From NCBI GenBank assembly GCA_013368325.1, contig JAACJK010000221.1, positions 1-64,000 on the forward strand: a stretch of 64,000 nucleotides of DNA, written 5' to 3'. The notes under the pieces were generated by a model. It ran no database searches. It saw only the letters and a program-made list of their open reading frames with translations, and was not told the DNA's origin. This document shows, one piece after another, positions 9,575-22,648 of the stretch (position 1 is the stretch's first letter; each line of letters opens with the position of its first letter). The position numbers and the translations under genes are program-made. The DNA is from Ephemerocybe angulata. Lineage: Eukaryota > Basidiomycota > Agaricomycetes > Agaricales > Psathyrellaceae.

Positions 9575-12500
9575 ATGGCCACGAGAAAGAAACGAAGGCG
9601 TAAAGATGAAGATGACCTTGACGATGAGGCTCAGCATTCGTTCCCTAGTGAGCTCCTGGAGGCCGTGGCGGAAACTTCTTACTGGACATCCCCAACGAAA
9701 CCTCAGCGAATTTTCGAAGAGGCAAAGAGCCCTAGAAAGCGCGTTGTAAAGAAGGTTCTTGCTCAATCATCGCAGACCGCTGGGGCTTTCAAAGAGGATG
9801 ATGAGGGTGCTTGGACACAAGAGGTGCCGTCAAGTCAAGCTACGGGCGCCAGTGGCATCGAGGACGGTGGGACAATATCGGACGTTGTGCCCGACCAAGC
9901 GCCGGACGACGGTGATTTCGGCTCTTGGGTCGGCTCGGAAGTAATTGATCCAGACCTTGGGTGGATCGGCGAAGACGACGACTTCGAAGACTATGTTGAC
10001 GCCGTAACCTCACATGTCGCGGGGTATAGCCACCTTCATACCTCTCTATTCGTTGTTCAGGGATGGGATTCTAACAAGAGGCAGACCACGGTAAGTGTCG
10101 TATCTGATTTAGTTTGCTTTAATACTTGACATTGACTCCACCTAAGGATGCGTGGTATCATATGCGATTCCAAACCTCCGATGTAGGACAGCTCGACACC
10201 GGGTGCACCTGCCCTAAAGCTCTTAACCGCAACCTCTGTGTGCACAGGCGGTACTTTCAGGACTATGAGGTCGAGAGTATCATTCTCGAGAAGAATGCCG
10301 AAGGAACCGAGGACAGGGATGTTGCAGGTGATAAGGATAGGACAGGTAAGCTACTTAACTTACCTCTTCAGTAATGAAATAGCATTGTAACGATGGACTC
10401 ATCACCCCCGGCAGCGACGCTCTTCTCCCGCCGCATCCTAGGACGCCATCGTTTGGAAAGCTTGTACTCCGTTCAGTCGATGTCGTCCTCCGAGCTCAAA
10501 GGCCGAGCGATCGTCAGTAATATCCTTTCCCGTTCGGAATCGACCTGGAAATGCTCCAAGGACACGGGACTTCTATCATGCTATCATATAAACAAGGCCA
10601 GAGAGCGGTACCCAGACGTCCCAGAAGATGAAATCGAAGATTTGGAGGACTTTGTAGACTCAAGCCTCGACTCACTCTCTATAGGCGAACTTGGTCAGTT
10701 CCTGTGATCTGAACTATCTTGTGGGATGACGCTGATCTATCCTCAGCTCGCGGACCCGGTACCACAGTATCCTATCTGCCAATACATCCACCGTTCTGGG
10801 CGCGAATCCCGTCCGACCCCAAGCTCTATTCCGATCCCCCTCCTGCCCGGACACCCCCAGATGGCCCATTCCCTCTTCAAGCCGATTCCTCCTGCAACTG
10901 TGGAACAACGCGGACCTTCTTCAATAGGGATGGGCTGAAAAAAACGAAGCGTTGCAAGTTGTACACCCTGCTAACGGTTCATGACGTCGAGATTGAGGTT
11001 CAAGTCTGCCCCGTTTGTCCTTCCGTCCGGCGAAAGCGAATCGGCCCTGATCTGCGCGCACATGGCATATTCAATTTCAACAATTCTGCCCTTGTCTCCC
11101 ACGAGCTACTTGACGAATACACCAGCTGCTTTACCTCCTCAGAGACGCCCTTTACCGCCTGGTATACGCAATTGTCAAGACGCTATCTCCTTTCTGGAAA
11201 AGAGTTCATGGGCGACGACCTCTTTCGCGCCGTATGGTTCGCATACGTCTCCCTCCAGAAGTTCGACAACGACATGTCCTGTACGGTCTGCGGACCATCA
11301 CCCGAGACGGTCATCTGGGATGGAATCACCTTAGCCTTTGGCCGGAAGCATCTCAGTGGTTCACTTCGCCCACCAACGTTTACGATGCCAGATTCCGTTC
11401 GGCGCCCTAACGTAAAGTACAAACCAAAGCAGCAACTCTTGCCCCTGGCGACATTACGACGGCGTTTCCGAGCCACGATGGAGCGGCCCACGCATCCCGA
11501 CCGCATCGAGGATGGGGAAGAAGAAGGCGGTGTTGATGGCGCAAAATCTCCTTCGAAGAAATCGCGAGCCAAACCCAAGGCGAAGAAGGGTGGTACTGCG
11601 TCAAACCCCGACACTCCGTCGAAGCGGGCACAGGCCATCCCCGAGACATCCACCCCTTCGCTATCTCCCATGAAACCGCAGGCTAACTCCGCGGCGATCT
11701 CGCTATCAACTGTGGCGGTCTCTACTGAAGCAACTGGTGCAACAGAAGGCACTCTCGAAGACGCAGGACCGACACCACTTCCCGCCACCAATCCAAATGA
11801 GAACCTCCGACGTCGACAGGCTTTGTTAGTGGAAGACTACTTGGAGAAGGTGGACTCGGTGACTGAAGACATGAGAAAGGAATGTCCCGCCTTAGCGCAG
11901 CTATATACGATGCATTACGGCCGTGCAGCCTTTTGGTCAGGGCACAAACCTCCTGCCGTCATAAAGAACTTGTTCCGACAGGTACGCCCATTCTCTGGTC
12001 ATGTGGACCCTGCTTACGACAACATAGATCGCCGCCGAGGAATCTGTGCTACAACTCGTCAACTACACGGCACTGCTCAAGCTTAGGGAGTTTGTGGCGA
12101 AGCCAGACGTTAACGTGGCCTATAAGCTGAGGCCCATACCTTCCCTGAACAAGGTTATAAATCACAGCGACGTAGATCTTGCTGATCTCTTGGGAGTGAT
12201 GACCTGGATTGAAAAGAAGGCGCGTGCTACTCTCAAAGCACTGATCGTTGAACCGCCGCTGCCACCGCCCAACATACATATCCTCCCGAATGATCATCTG
12301 GATTGGATAACGGTACATCCTCTTTTGCCCTCGCCCCCATTCACCTCTAACTGACTAAATTTCGACAGACTGGTTGCTTTTATAGCATGCCCATAATACG
12401 GCATCGCCCGCTTTATCCGTCACTGAAAGAGAACCAAGAAGAACAGGCATCAGGCCAGCAACGTGGGGATCGATGCGGGAAGTATTACTCTCAATATGGA

Positions 12501-12959
12501 GAACGACGATTAACTGGGGGTATCATGGTATGCTGGTGTTCGCACAGCATTTGTTACGGGTTCCATTGTATCCCCAAAGCCGAAGGTCGTGACGATGTCT
12601 TCTCAGCAATGGTGACTCGATGGCCGACAGCTCCCAAAATCGTCATCTACGACTTTGCATGCGCCTTGGGTCCCTACTGCTTGCTGCGCGAGCCTATGTT
12701 TTTTGCAAATACCCTCTTTGCCATTGACATCTTTCATGCCACAGGTCACAGCAAATGTAGCCCTGCAGCATTCCTATCCGAGTATATGAATGTGGACACC
12801 AAGCTCGAATACATCAATTCGAGCGCGGCCGAATGCGGCAATGGAGCACTTAGGAGGATTCGAAAATCGGTCAGCTATATGGGACAGAAGAGGGCTATTA
12901 TATATACAAAGGTCTTCCTTTCTGTATGGAATAGGCTGAAGATCTTGAAAATAGACTAG
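9575..12959 (+). CDS. KDZ-type (Kyakuja-Dileera-Zisupton) transposase-like protein, CxC5/CxC6 type
   Basis: Exons 9575-10090, 10147-10345, 10415-10693, 10747-11981, 12028-12312 and 12369-12959 sum to 3105 nt, so 1034 residues with no internal stop. The N-terminus is basic (ATRKKRRRKDEDD), then acidic. Near residues 192-205 is CTCPKALNRNLCVH, which fits a CxC-n-CxH (SWIM-like) zinc site. A cysteine cluster lies near residues 382-425 (CNCGTTRTFF, CPVCPSVRRKR). A low-complexity basic linker follows (about 590-680). The last 195 residues carry IVIYDFACALGPYCLLREP and FAIDIFHATGHSKCSPAAF, a pattern I associate with the C-terminal part of KDZ transposases and their CxC modules. Such proteins are thought to move large DNA transposons in basidiomycetes; activity here is untested. 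I found no convincing terminal inverted repeats. Flanking tandem repeats lie on both sides. Confidence 0.8.
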
Positions 12960-14560
12960 CATTTATGGTGGCTTAACTGCCCTATCAATTTGTGAGGCCA
13001 GTAGTTATGTTTACAGAAGCAGTGATCTGACGATCCACGGAGGTGAACGAACGCAAGCTCAATACTCAGGGACCTATGTCTCCAGAGGCATAGAAGGGCT
13101 GATGTTCGATTGGGGAGGAGGTACAAATGAGAAACTGGAGTGTCCAATGTCAGCAGAAGCATTGCTGATGGGAGGATTGAGGACGCACCCTCCGTTGGTT
13201 GTAGAGACATCGGCTTCGCGCTGAGAATCGACGGAGCCCGATGGCTACCTACCTAGGTCAGTTGCACACTTTTGGAAGGCCATGCAATGTTGTTGGATTT
13301 GCTGTGAGTGTAACTTCGTTGGTGCAAGATTGATCACGCCCCAATGGCATCCTTCGGTCGTCCTGCAGAGCTTCTTCCCAACAACATTCCATTTGCCGTC
13401 ACGGATGGGCTTGTTAAACTATGAGGGAAACTACCACGGTCTCGCACAGATAAGACACCGTACCATTGGTGGAGAACCGCGAAACTCGATTAGCGGGGGT
13501 TGCATCTAAGTGGTGTCAACGTCCATCGGTTGACCTGCATCCCAGCCGATATCAAGGACTCCGACGCTTGATAGGTCTCAGGGTCGAAAACCTAACCATC
13601 TCGCGAGCTGCCACCTCCGGCAGCGCTTTCTTAAAAAGTTGGTTGGATTCGATGTTGTGGAGGAGACACAAATGAAAAACTGGAGTGTCCAATGTCAGCA
13701 GAAGCATCGGCGATGGGAGGATGGAGAACGCACCCTCCGTTGGTTGTAGAGACATCGCAGGCCCGATAGATGCCGCCCTATGTCTACTGAAGCAGTGTAA
13801 GGGCGTCACGCGCTTATGGAGGGAATGCAGCCCGGAAAATGAGCGTCCATTGTCAGGAGAGGCATCGGTGATGGGAGAATCGAGAACGCACCTTCCGTTG
13901 GTTGTAGAGACATCGCAGGCCCGATAGACGGCGCCCTATGTCTACTGAAGCGCTGTAAATGCGTCGCGCGCTTATGGAGGGAATGCAGCCCAGAAAATGA
14001 GCGTCCATTGTCAGGAGAAGCATCGGTGATAGGAGGATCGAGAACGCACCTTCCGTTGGTTGTAGAGACATCGCAGGACCGATAGACGGCGCCCTATGTC
14101 TACTGAAGCGCTGTAAAGGCGTCGCGCGCTTATGGAGGGAATGCAGCCCGGGTAATGCGCGTCCAATGTTGGCAGAAACATTGCTGATAGGAGGATCCAG
14201 AACGCACCCTCCGTTGGTTGTGGAAACATCGGGGCTTCGCGTGGTTGTGGAGGAAATGCAGCAGCGAAACCGCCGCCCAATGTCAGCAGATGCATTGCTG
14301 AAGCGAGGATGGAGAACGCACCGACCATTGGTTGTAGAGACATCGCAGGCTCGATAGACGGCGCCCTATATCTACTGAAGCAGCGTAAGGGTGTCGCGCG
14401 CTTATGGAGGGAATGCAGCCCGGATAATGAGCGTCCAATGTCGGCAGAAACATCGGTGATGGGAGGATCGAGGACGCGCCTTCCGTTGGTTGTAGAGACA
14501 TCGCAGGCCCGATAGACGGCGCCCTTAGCGCCGTTGCTTGTAGAAACACTGCGGAGGTGG
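12960..14560. repeat. ~158-bp tandem repeat array downstream of the KDZ-type gene
   Basis: The marker ttggttgtagagacatcg occurs near 13196, 13741, 13899, 14057 and 14489, with a diverged copy near 14215 and a further copy near 14330. Most spacings are 158-159 bp; one is 115 bp. Each unit also has cttatggagggaatgcagcc and gcgtccaatgtcagcagaa. Stretches such as 13260-13660 interrupt the array. The first copies begin within 150 bp of the transposase stop codon. Frames read from the units on either strand look like repeats of one another and are probably not genes. Confidence 0.8.
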
Positions 14561-17500
14561 TCCGTATCGTGGACCGTATCACCTGGATAACCGGGAGCTC
14601 AATCCAGCATGCCATGTCTACACATGCAGCTATGTCTACAGATGCACCGAACTTTGGATGAGTGTTTAAGGAAGTATTCGAGGTGTCCACGGTCACCGGA
14701 AGCTTTGCTGAGGGATGGATGGGAGCGCACTCATCTCATCGTGAAGTACTGCTGGGATGGGATTCTAGACGGAAAGGACCCAGTGGGATACACCTACAGA
14801 CCATTTGACAGTATGGTACGCGATTGAGCCAAGCATTGGCCCACCTGCGACAGGATATAGCAGAAAGGGCAAAGGCCAAGGTATGGCCTATTGAGCGGGC
14901 ATAGCCAAAAAGGGTGCAGGCATCACTTTTTACATCTTACATAATCATCCTCGCCGGTGAGGATGACCATCATCCTTCCCGGTTAGGTGCGTGTGGACCA
15001 TCATCCGGTTTGTCGGTTATCTGCATGTTCGGCAGCCCAGCGGCAACTTGAAAGTCCGATGACCTTAGAATCAAGCAAGAGCAAATTGAGGCCTTCCCTC
15101 TCAAAGATAATTTATAAATACTCAAACGTATTTCAGTCAACGCCGTCCAACTAGCCAACTAAGTACTTAGGTTCAACTCTGAACCCACGAAGATCGTTCT
15201 CCTAGGCGGGCCTCCCCGGATCCATGGTTTTCATGAAGCCAATCTCCTTGTCATGTGTTGACTCTTGCGGCATCTATCTGGATGATACTCAAAGCCTTGC
15301 CTACTAGTCGGTTCTTGTCGCTCAGCATTAGATGCGGCAAGCTAAACAGTGTTCTAGTCGCTGGCATCCGGCCCTCGGGATGCAGCTAGCTCAAGATTAA
15401 TTCGCTTGTCACTGTCTCGTATTGAAAGTTGGTTCCTCTAGCCTGCCCAGTCGGCGCATTCTACCCCAAAGCTCATTCCAACGCTCATCCACATACACGC
15501 CGGGTGTTTCATTCTGAGTATGTAGGACCTTGTCTTGATTTGCGTTCTTCCACAAGTTGCTGGGCGGGAGTGGGCAGGGCAAAGCTGGCGTCTGGAAAAT
15601 CGCCGCATTTAGTTTGCCGAACCCCAGTATCCAAACACATGTATCCAATTAATGACCCCGTCAGGACGTCTGCGCCGAAAAACGGTACCTTGGCTCATAT
15701 CTAGGTAGTAGGAACCTCGGGACACCATGAACCTTCATTCTCTACCGCCGTAGTCCCGGGATAACCCTAAGTATGTGAAGTCGAAGACCACCTTCTCTTT
15801 GCGTGCCATGTCACACACGGGGACTTCTGAACCTGGCCTGGACTATGCGCGGCCTAGTGCAATTCAATGGGACTCCTTCGTTACATAGCGAGTTACAGGA
15901 GAAGTCCTCTCAGTCTATCCTTCGAACCAAGCTGAGGCTTCATGATCAAAAAGGTTCGTTGTTCTAATCGCTTGCTTTTCCGCCGATATCGGTACTAACT
16001 GGAGCTTAACCTTTGGATAGAGTGCCCAGACGTCATCTCAGACCTTCGAACTCCAGCTTCAGTCCCGACTCCTACCTACCTCCCCAACAAGCTCACAAAT
16101 CAATCTCCAAGCCAACCGAGTTCGTGCTGCAAGCCATGCTGAAGCCTCTCGCCCCTCTTGAATTAGCCTCCACAGTCAGCTAGCAGGGTTACCGGCGGTC
16201 TGGAGATTAGACTATTTGCCGGCCGGGGAATACTTCCAATTTGTCAATCCCAGTACCAGGCTGGGATCCAGCCCATATTTCATATTATATTCGTCAAGTA
16301 TGGTGAATTCTCTGCTACAGGGGTGGTTTCGGGGTAAGTATATGTGACCAAGGCCGCCGGCGATCGCTTGCATTTTATTTTATTACCTCAAGCCGGGATT
16401 GTCCAAACGGGTGCGTGTGGTGAGTCGAATGTGCACCGCCAGCGTCGGTGTGGCCTCATCCACTGTTGCGCTTATATGTCCAGACCACCACTTTACCCCG
16501 AGCCTACTCTCTTGCCAGGTTTCTCTACAGATTCGGGCGGGGGATAGCTGATCCTCGCTCGGGCACATGCTAGCGTGGGACCGGATAGATGCTAATCCAA
16601 TGGTCCCCAGGCTGAGGGTCTGTGACGGTAGTCTGGAATGATAGTGAAGGCTGGTATTGGGTTGAGATGGTCCTCCGAGGATCAAGTGTATGTATCTTTA
16701 TAATCAACATTCGAGCTAGTACAGGCTAGTACCTGTTACCCTTTGAGTTTTTAATGTTCGTATCAAACTACTTTATCTATATATCGTGACTTGTCATCAG
16801 TGCCGCAGAAACTTGTCGTGCTCAATTACTCTGGTTACTAGGTCACTCATCGAACATACCTGGTTCTCGTCGCTCTCGTCTTGTTCAATTGCACGTGGCA
16901 TGTAGCCGGATGCAATATGGTGCCAAAGGCAGGCGCATTGAGCCTCCATGATTAGCTCACAATTGAACCGATGTTAAGAAGCGACGAATGCAGTGCACGG
17001 GCCTCGTCTTTGCTAACTCTGAAGATGCCATGAGACCCACGCGTCATATGGGCCCGAAGTGGGATGAAATAGCTTAAACAGTGGTTCTTTCATTTCCTAT
17101 GGTACATCTGTCTGGGAAGTGATTCATAAAGCTTAGTTCACCTACGAGCAAATTTAAGCTTCAAATGTGCACGAAATGGAAATACCGCCGCACCGACAGG
17201 GCAGCTCATGTCTCCTTGGTGGAAAACACAATCGTAGATGCACGTGGGACCTCCGATTCTGATGCTTCCCACTCACAGCCGCCTCGACGCCTCAGTATAT
17301 GCAGAGATACATATATTGACATCAGAAGGCTGCTGTCTACCTGTTATTCAATGCGCGGAGCTCTCCGTCCAGCCAATGTCCGCAAATCTGGGCAGATCCG
17401 GCATCAAGCGCCCGACGTGCCGACTCGGGCCGCGGGCGCCTATTTCGGAAAACACGCGTCAAAAGTAATATCCCCAGTATGATCGATGTGTGCTTAAAAG

Positions 17501-18928
17501 GACTTTACAGTGGGTCTGATGGAATAAATTAGAGCTGTTTTGATTGTCATTCAAAGGTATCTGAGTTGTGATAGAAATATGATGTGGAGTAATAGCCGGT
17601 AGGAGCCCCAGTTACCTTGAGCAGATTCCGACGCGTATTATGACCTTTCCTCGGATTTGCGGTCACCACGTCAAACTGTAATGAGGAAAGGGTTGACGCC
17701 TTGAAAGTAGAGGCAGCGGCGATGCATGTGGCTCGATTGTAGCGGGAATGAATGTGGGTCAGTAGCGGTGCTAGATTGACATCAGTAACTTGAGCATTCC
17801 TTGAAAGCCGCAGGCGCTGGTGGCATGCTGATATCGGTAATCGAGTACTTAGGTATTTACTGGTGTACTGGGTACTGAGGTGGCTGCAGAGAAGCAGGGT
17901 GTGCTAAATTCGGTTCTGGCGGGCTCATACAGCAATATCTTACAAGCGGGCAGCCGAGTACTGGAGGCCCACTGAAGTATAATTGACGGCGCTGAAATAG
18001 GCTCAAGACTTGTCCTTGATTTTGCGCTTCGCTTCCTTGGCTCGCGGTTTACCGACTTTCCCTTGGCCGATGGACGTAGAACGGCAACAATAGCAGCAGA
18101 GCTCTTGTCTCGTACAATATGAGGGCCCAGAGTTTGCAGACTGGCACATTGGCATTTGGGTGCAGAACAGCAGATGCTCTGTGACATGCCCCACGAACCT
18201 CGTCTGCTAGCTCCTGTCAAATCCAGTGTCTGCGGCTCGGGCTCGGGACTGGCGGCGGCAAGGTGGAATTGGAGTGGTACAACTGCATCTTGAAGGTTTT
18301 AAGGGCCTAGTCAGAAATCCTGAGAGACGTTTATTTACGTTCTAGTTGCCATGCTAGGAGTCACATATACAATAAGGTTACTTCGGTCGGCTCTCCAAGC
18401 TCTAAACTTCCTCAAAGGACAAGGTGCACGGAGATATATTACACGTAGGTTTGCGATTGCGGCGGGAGATCGCGCGCTCGGTGTCGGTGAGGGCAGGATT
18501 CGGAGAGAAGGTACGGCATTTTCCTCCAAAACAGCGTTTTGGCTTCAGATAGAAGGACCCCCAGGATCCTAAGGGTGCTGCCGTGTGACGCGTCCAGGCG
18601 CTGCACGGCCTGCCTGGCTGTCTGCGAGGCTTTGTTATATTGCGCTGTATTTAATGTATTGTATCGGTGTCAGTGCGATGTGAATGCTTGACTCTCCGGC
18701 GGCGGGTTGCATTGAGCAGTCGGAGGTGTGAGACGGCATCAGATCGAGAGCGCCCGGGCGCTCATCATAGAAATTTGAACTGGTCAGGCGAGGCATAGAA
18801 TGTGCTCCAAGAAGTGGGATTTCGTCCACGCAGTGGCGCACTAGCAGGCACAATTGTGATAGATGTATATGTGCTGTCTCCTCGTTAATCACATAGTTGA
18901 ACGGCACTGTATCATATCTATCTAGCGT
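14561..18928. other. Gene-poor stretch
   Basis: Only short frames occur on both strands, with no recognisable family. I see no tRNA, no clear LTR pair and no long repeat. One short spliced frame at 15845-16142 is listed separately. An A/T-rich segment lies near 16690-16800. Confidence 0.5.
15845..16142 (+). CDS. Possible small two-exon protein
   Basis: ATG at 15845 opens a frame that joins 15845-15953 to 16021-16142 through a 67-nt GT-AG intron, giving 231 nt (76 residues). The start is MRGLVQFNGTPSLHSELQEK and the end is Ser/Pro/Cys-rich. There is no signal peptide or family match that I can see. Overlapping frames in the second exon look about as protein-like, so this could be chance or a retroelement remnant. 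Confidence 0.15.
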
Positions 18929-20310
18929 CAGAATCGGATAAGTGGTGAGAGGGTGACCAGGGAAAACGGGGACGAGATCTCAAAATTTCTGGAGGACCAA
19001 GGTATATCTAACTCACATTCAACATTTGGATCCAAGGAGGTGTTTCCAAATGTGGACCAGAGATAGTTAAGAGTACGGAAGCTCTTGTGTCCCCAGGTCA
19101 TTTCCAGGAAGATGTGCGTAGAGCTAGGCCCTTGCCTTCCTTCCACCGTCGGGACAGCCTGGCACCGCCATGCGGTCTCTCGAGGATTATAAAGGGCCCT
19201 CTGTAGACCTTGTGACTTCTAGGGTCCGTCGAGCGGGAGAATGACAACGCCTTCATGGCGATTGCCTTGATAACATCGAAACTCGTTCCAGCGTATCCCA
19301 GCACGCAATGGATGACGACTAACTTCGCAGGCCATCTTGAAATCCGCGCCTTTTATCCTCTCGCGGGCCCGAGCACCCTCTGCAACAGAGAGCATTTCGC
19401 TTGGGGATATACGGCTCCAGACTGCCTGAACGCGTAGATCTACCTATGAAAACCATGAGGGTCAAGGGTACTGCCCATAGGACAGAAAAAAGGCAAACGG
19501 AACTCCAGACAACGTGTTGAGCGAAACCACGGAGCTCAAACGAAGTTGTGTTCTTTAAGGGTGTAAATCGTGATAACATTGGCTCGTTATCGCTCGCTGG
19601 GTAGCATATCAGGCGAGCAGGTCAGATCCACCGACCTCTGAATGAATTCAAACTTGGACGAACCTGACCTTCGGGCTCAAATGGAAGGCGACGCGTGCAA
19701 GAACAACGGGGAAATGCGACAGAGACTCACTTATCATGGTCCATCATGTATACACAGAGTATAAGAATGCGATAACGATCGCAGCTGATAGCCCTCCAAC
19801 GGGATTGGTCTCGCCAACATGAAGACGGAGAATAAACATAGCGCGGAAGCGAGGCGCGTTGGCTTGCAGCTCCGTTTGAGAAGACGGGCCAAACGGGGAT
19901 TGAGTGCCGCACCCCAGGCCCAGTGGCGAAGACACTTTGGCGTCTTCGTGCCATCGTGATATACCTTCTTATCCTCCACGTTCGTATACAAATGTATAGA
20001 CAGAGCGCTGGGGACATCACCACATACGTGGACTCCATTGAGTTGCCAAGTTCTCAGGAGAAGATTCCTCCACTCCAAGGCGGGTTTGGGGTCCATTTAT
20101 ATTCTATGTTGAGTCAGGCGACATATCGGCGAATGAGATAACAGAATAGACGTACCCCATCTTCGAGCAGCCCCCCCTTCGCGACGAGCAAGGAAGTAAG
20201 AACCACAGCCGATCCAAACAGGAGAAAATACGAGCCCCGAGAAGTCGGACAGCGCAAGCCCAACGAGTGATCAGCCATTTTGGCCGGAAATTGGTTCGCA
20301 GGAAGAGGCA
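18929..20310 (-). pseudogene. Possible multi-exon membrane protein gene or its remnant
   Basis: From right to left on the minus strand are hydrophobic, protein-like stretches: one starting MPLPANQFPAKMADHSL near 20310, one ending GGLSAAIVIAFLYSVYT near 19745, one with HVVWSSVCLFSVLWAVPLTL near 19500, and one with FDVIKAIAMKALSFSRSTDP near 19260. GT-AG candidates separate some of them (a GTGAGT donor near 19733), but I could not build one continuous model. It may be an intact membrane protein gene with introns I mis-placed, or a decayed one. Family not recognised. Confidence 0.25.
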
Positions 20311-20984
20311 TGCATGCAGACTTCGCCGTTGAATATAGTTTTGGACGGCAAGGGGGCAGAAGAAGAAAGTGGGGAATAGGGAGAGCTCTAGCCGTGGGTG
20401 TTCGCGGAGTGTGAAAAGGGCGACATGTGGACATCACGCTGCGGCGGGCATGCGGATCCCTCCCAGAATCGCTCCTTTTCCAGCGAACCCATCCCACTGG
20501 ACCCCTTTCACGGCGCACTTGCTGCTGAATCAGATGAGCCTATCCCCTGGGGCTACACACGAGCAGAGACCCCGTTTACGCGATCTCGATGGATAGTTTA
20601 TCGTGATTTGACCGGTAGGGGGATGCAAGGTGGTATGTTATTGGCCGAAGACAGAAGGGTCGCCGGACAGGCCCTTCTCAATGGGTGCAGTCTCATCGCA
20701 AGGTACGGCGAAAACGACGGGGGATCTGGGATCTGTGATCCTCGGTGGACATCGATTATTATTTCGTGTCTGCTTCCTTGATGCCTGCTGTTTTCAAGTA
20801 AGACGCAGGCCTGGTGCCGGGTCTCGCAACAGCGTCTTTCTTTCATTTAGAACCGCTCAGGTCCATGCTTGACGTGAGTCTGTCCACTTCCTACGCCGCT
20901 ATTTAACTCTGACCGTTTTCTGTTTCCGTCTCTGTATATATCTCCTTCAACGACAATCTCTGCCCGGCAACTAGGCTCGCTCCC

Positions 20985-22648
20985 ATGGCCCAGGACTTCC
21001 AAACTCAATTCTTCTCAATGTCCAGATCTAACCAGCGCCAGTCTCTGCAATCCCAATGGCAGTCAGACGCCGGTGTCGGGGCTTATCACCACTCGCTCTG
21101 GCAGCAGAACGCGTACGCGCCGCCGCCCAATTCGTTGCCAGAGTTCTCGAACCAGACATTCGAGAACACCCATGTTCGATCCCTGTCGCGGTCGCCAGAA
21201 TATCAGGGCGCAGAGTGGCCGAACGACGTCACTTACGCGAATGTCGTTCCCTCTTCGATGTCCGTGTCGCCCTCTTCCCGACATTCCCAGTGCTCGCCTT
21301 CCCGGCCCGCCTCTGCCGCCACCAGTTCTGCACCCAGAGCAACGCCCCCTGCACCATCTCGCTCCCCATCGGTTCGCCCTTCGCCTGAACGTCAACGACA
21401 AAGTGCCGGGGTCGTTGAGCATGGACAGATTGGCTTTGTTATGGAGTCGATGGCCCCGGCGATGGGAGATTCGTCGGTGGGTTCCCACCCACTGCCGATG
21501 GAGGTGCCGTTGCGGGCGACGCAGGCGACTGGAGACATGCGCAAGATGATGACTGTCTTTCGCCTGAACCCATTTGCGGTCCAGAGTGGCGACGCGAAGC
21601 GCAGTGGATCCGTCTGCTCCTCAGAGTCTTCATCCTCAGCCGATTCACCCGAGTCTTCGCCCAACCAGTTCGAGGCCAAGCCATTGGAGGAGGAGCCGAA
21701 GATATTCGAATTTCAGGTTGACCTTGACGACCCAGAACTACTCGTTCCGGAACATGACAAGACGCGGGACGTCGTTCTGGAGGATGTACATGCAGGTGCT
21801 ATGGTTGCATCTCCACTGTCCTCGCCGCTGCCTTTACTTGATGTCCATCATGAAGACCCCCTTCACTCCTTCCCAGCCGACTTCGAGCTTCATCAGGCAT
21901 ACGACGTTCAGAGTAGTCGTGCTCGGAGCAACTGGGGGCCGTCCGACTACGTTGCCCCCGGATCGTACTCAAACTGGGACACTCGGGATGCACAAACGTC
22001 GTCCTTCCATCTTAGGACAGGGGAGTCTCTCACCACCACAGGCTCTCTCCCTTGGCCTGATTACTAATTGCATTCCTCTAGTCTCATCCCAGGTGTATCT
22101 CCGGCAAACTGAAAAGCATGGTTATCAGTATTCCCATCCAGGATCAGGACATTCCTCATCCTATTCGACGGCGCATCGAGATGGCTACCCGGATGTCCAG
22201 CAATCGCGAGGGTATTCTCCAGATCGCCAGTCCAACCCTCCGCGCCCTCGAACAGAGTCCCCATCCGCCGAAGAACTGGCTTCCCATCAGATGTCTCGCA
22301 ATCTGACCATCGACAATTCTGAACTGTACGCTTCTCAAGGCCAATCTGTACGTTTTCTTCAACCCTATAACATCCTATGGGAACTAGTATAAACTGATGT
22401 CGTCTTTCTAGAACTCGGGATTCTACACTGGTGTCGCGCACGGCGTCGAAGACGCCTCCGCGAACCTGGCTCAACATCGCAGGTGGTCGTTCCCAGCCGC
22501 GGAGGCGTCTGCACCGGGCCATCTCATGATGTCAGGCCCGCACATCGTGCTGACGGGCAACGGTACTAGCTTGAGCCACATGCACGGGGCTCGCATGGTT
22601 GTGCCTTCTCAGTCCAACGAGCCTTACCTGGTGCACCAGATGCGATGA
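20985..22648 (+). CDS. Large disordered hypothetical protein
   Basis: ATG at 20985 opens a 360-codon frame rich in Ser, Pro and Gln. It has one block that looks conserved (RKMMTVFRLNPFAVQSG, about residues 185-201), then an acidic stretch (PKIFEFQVDLDDPELL). The coding signal moves to another frame by about 22090 (KHGYQYSHPGSGHSSSY), so an intron or a frame change lies between about 21950 and 22090. The acceptor TCCTCTAG at 22080 is strong, but no donor in the right phase stands out. A GTACGT intron at about 22348-22411 joins to the last exon, which ends PYLVHQMR at 22648. The Ser/Gln/Pro composition suggests a regulatory protein, but no DNA-binding domain is visible. Function unknown. The downstream 22649-23400 stretch is T/C-rich and could be 3' UTR. 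Confidence 0.6.

Noticed and set aside
9093..14560. Terminal inverted repeats bounding a KDZ element
   Set aside because: I compared the upstream and downstream repeat arrays and found no inverted match between them; the ends remain unknown.
12960..14560. CRISPR array
   Set aside because: The units are 158 bp, contiguous, without spacer alternation, and the genome is eukaryotic.
14561..18900. Solo LTR or retroelement body
   Set aside because: Some text has an LTR-like feel but I found no TG..CA pair with a target duplication and no RT motif.
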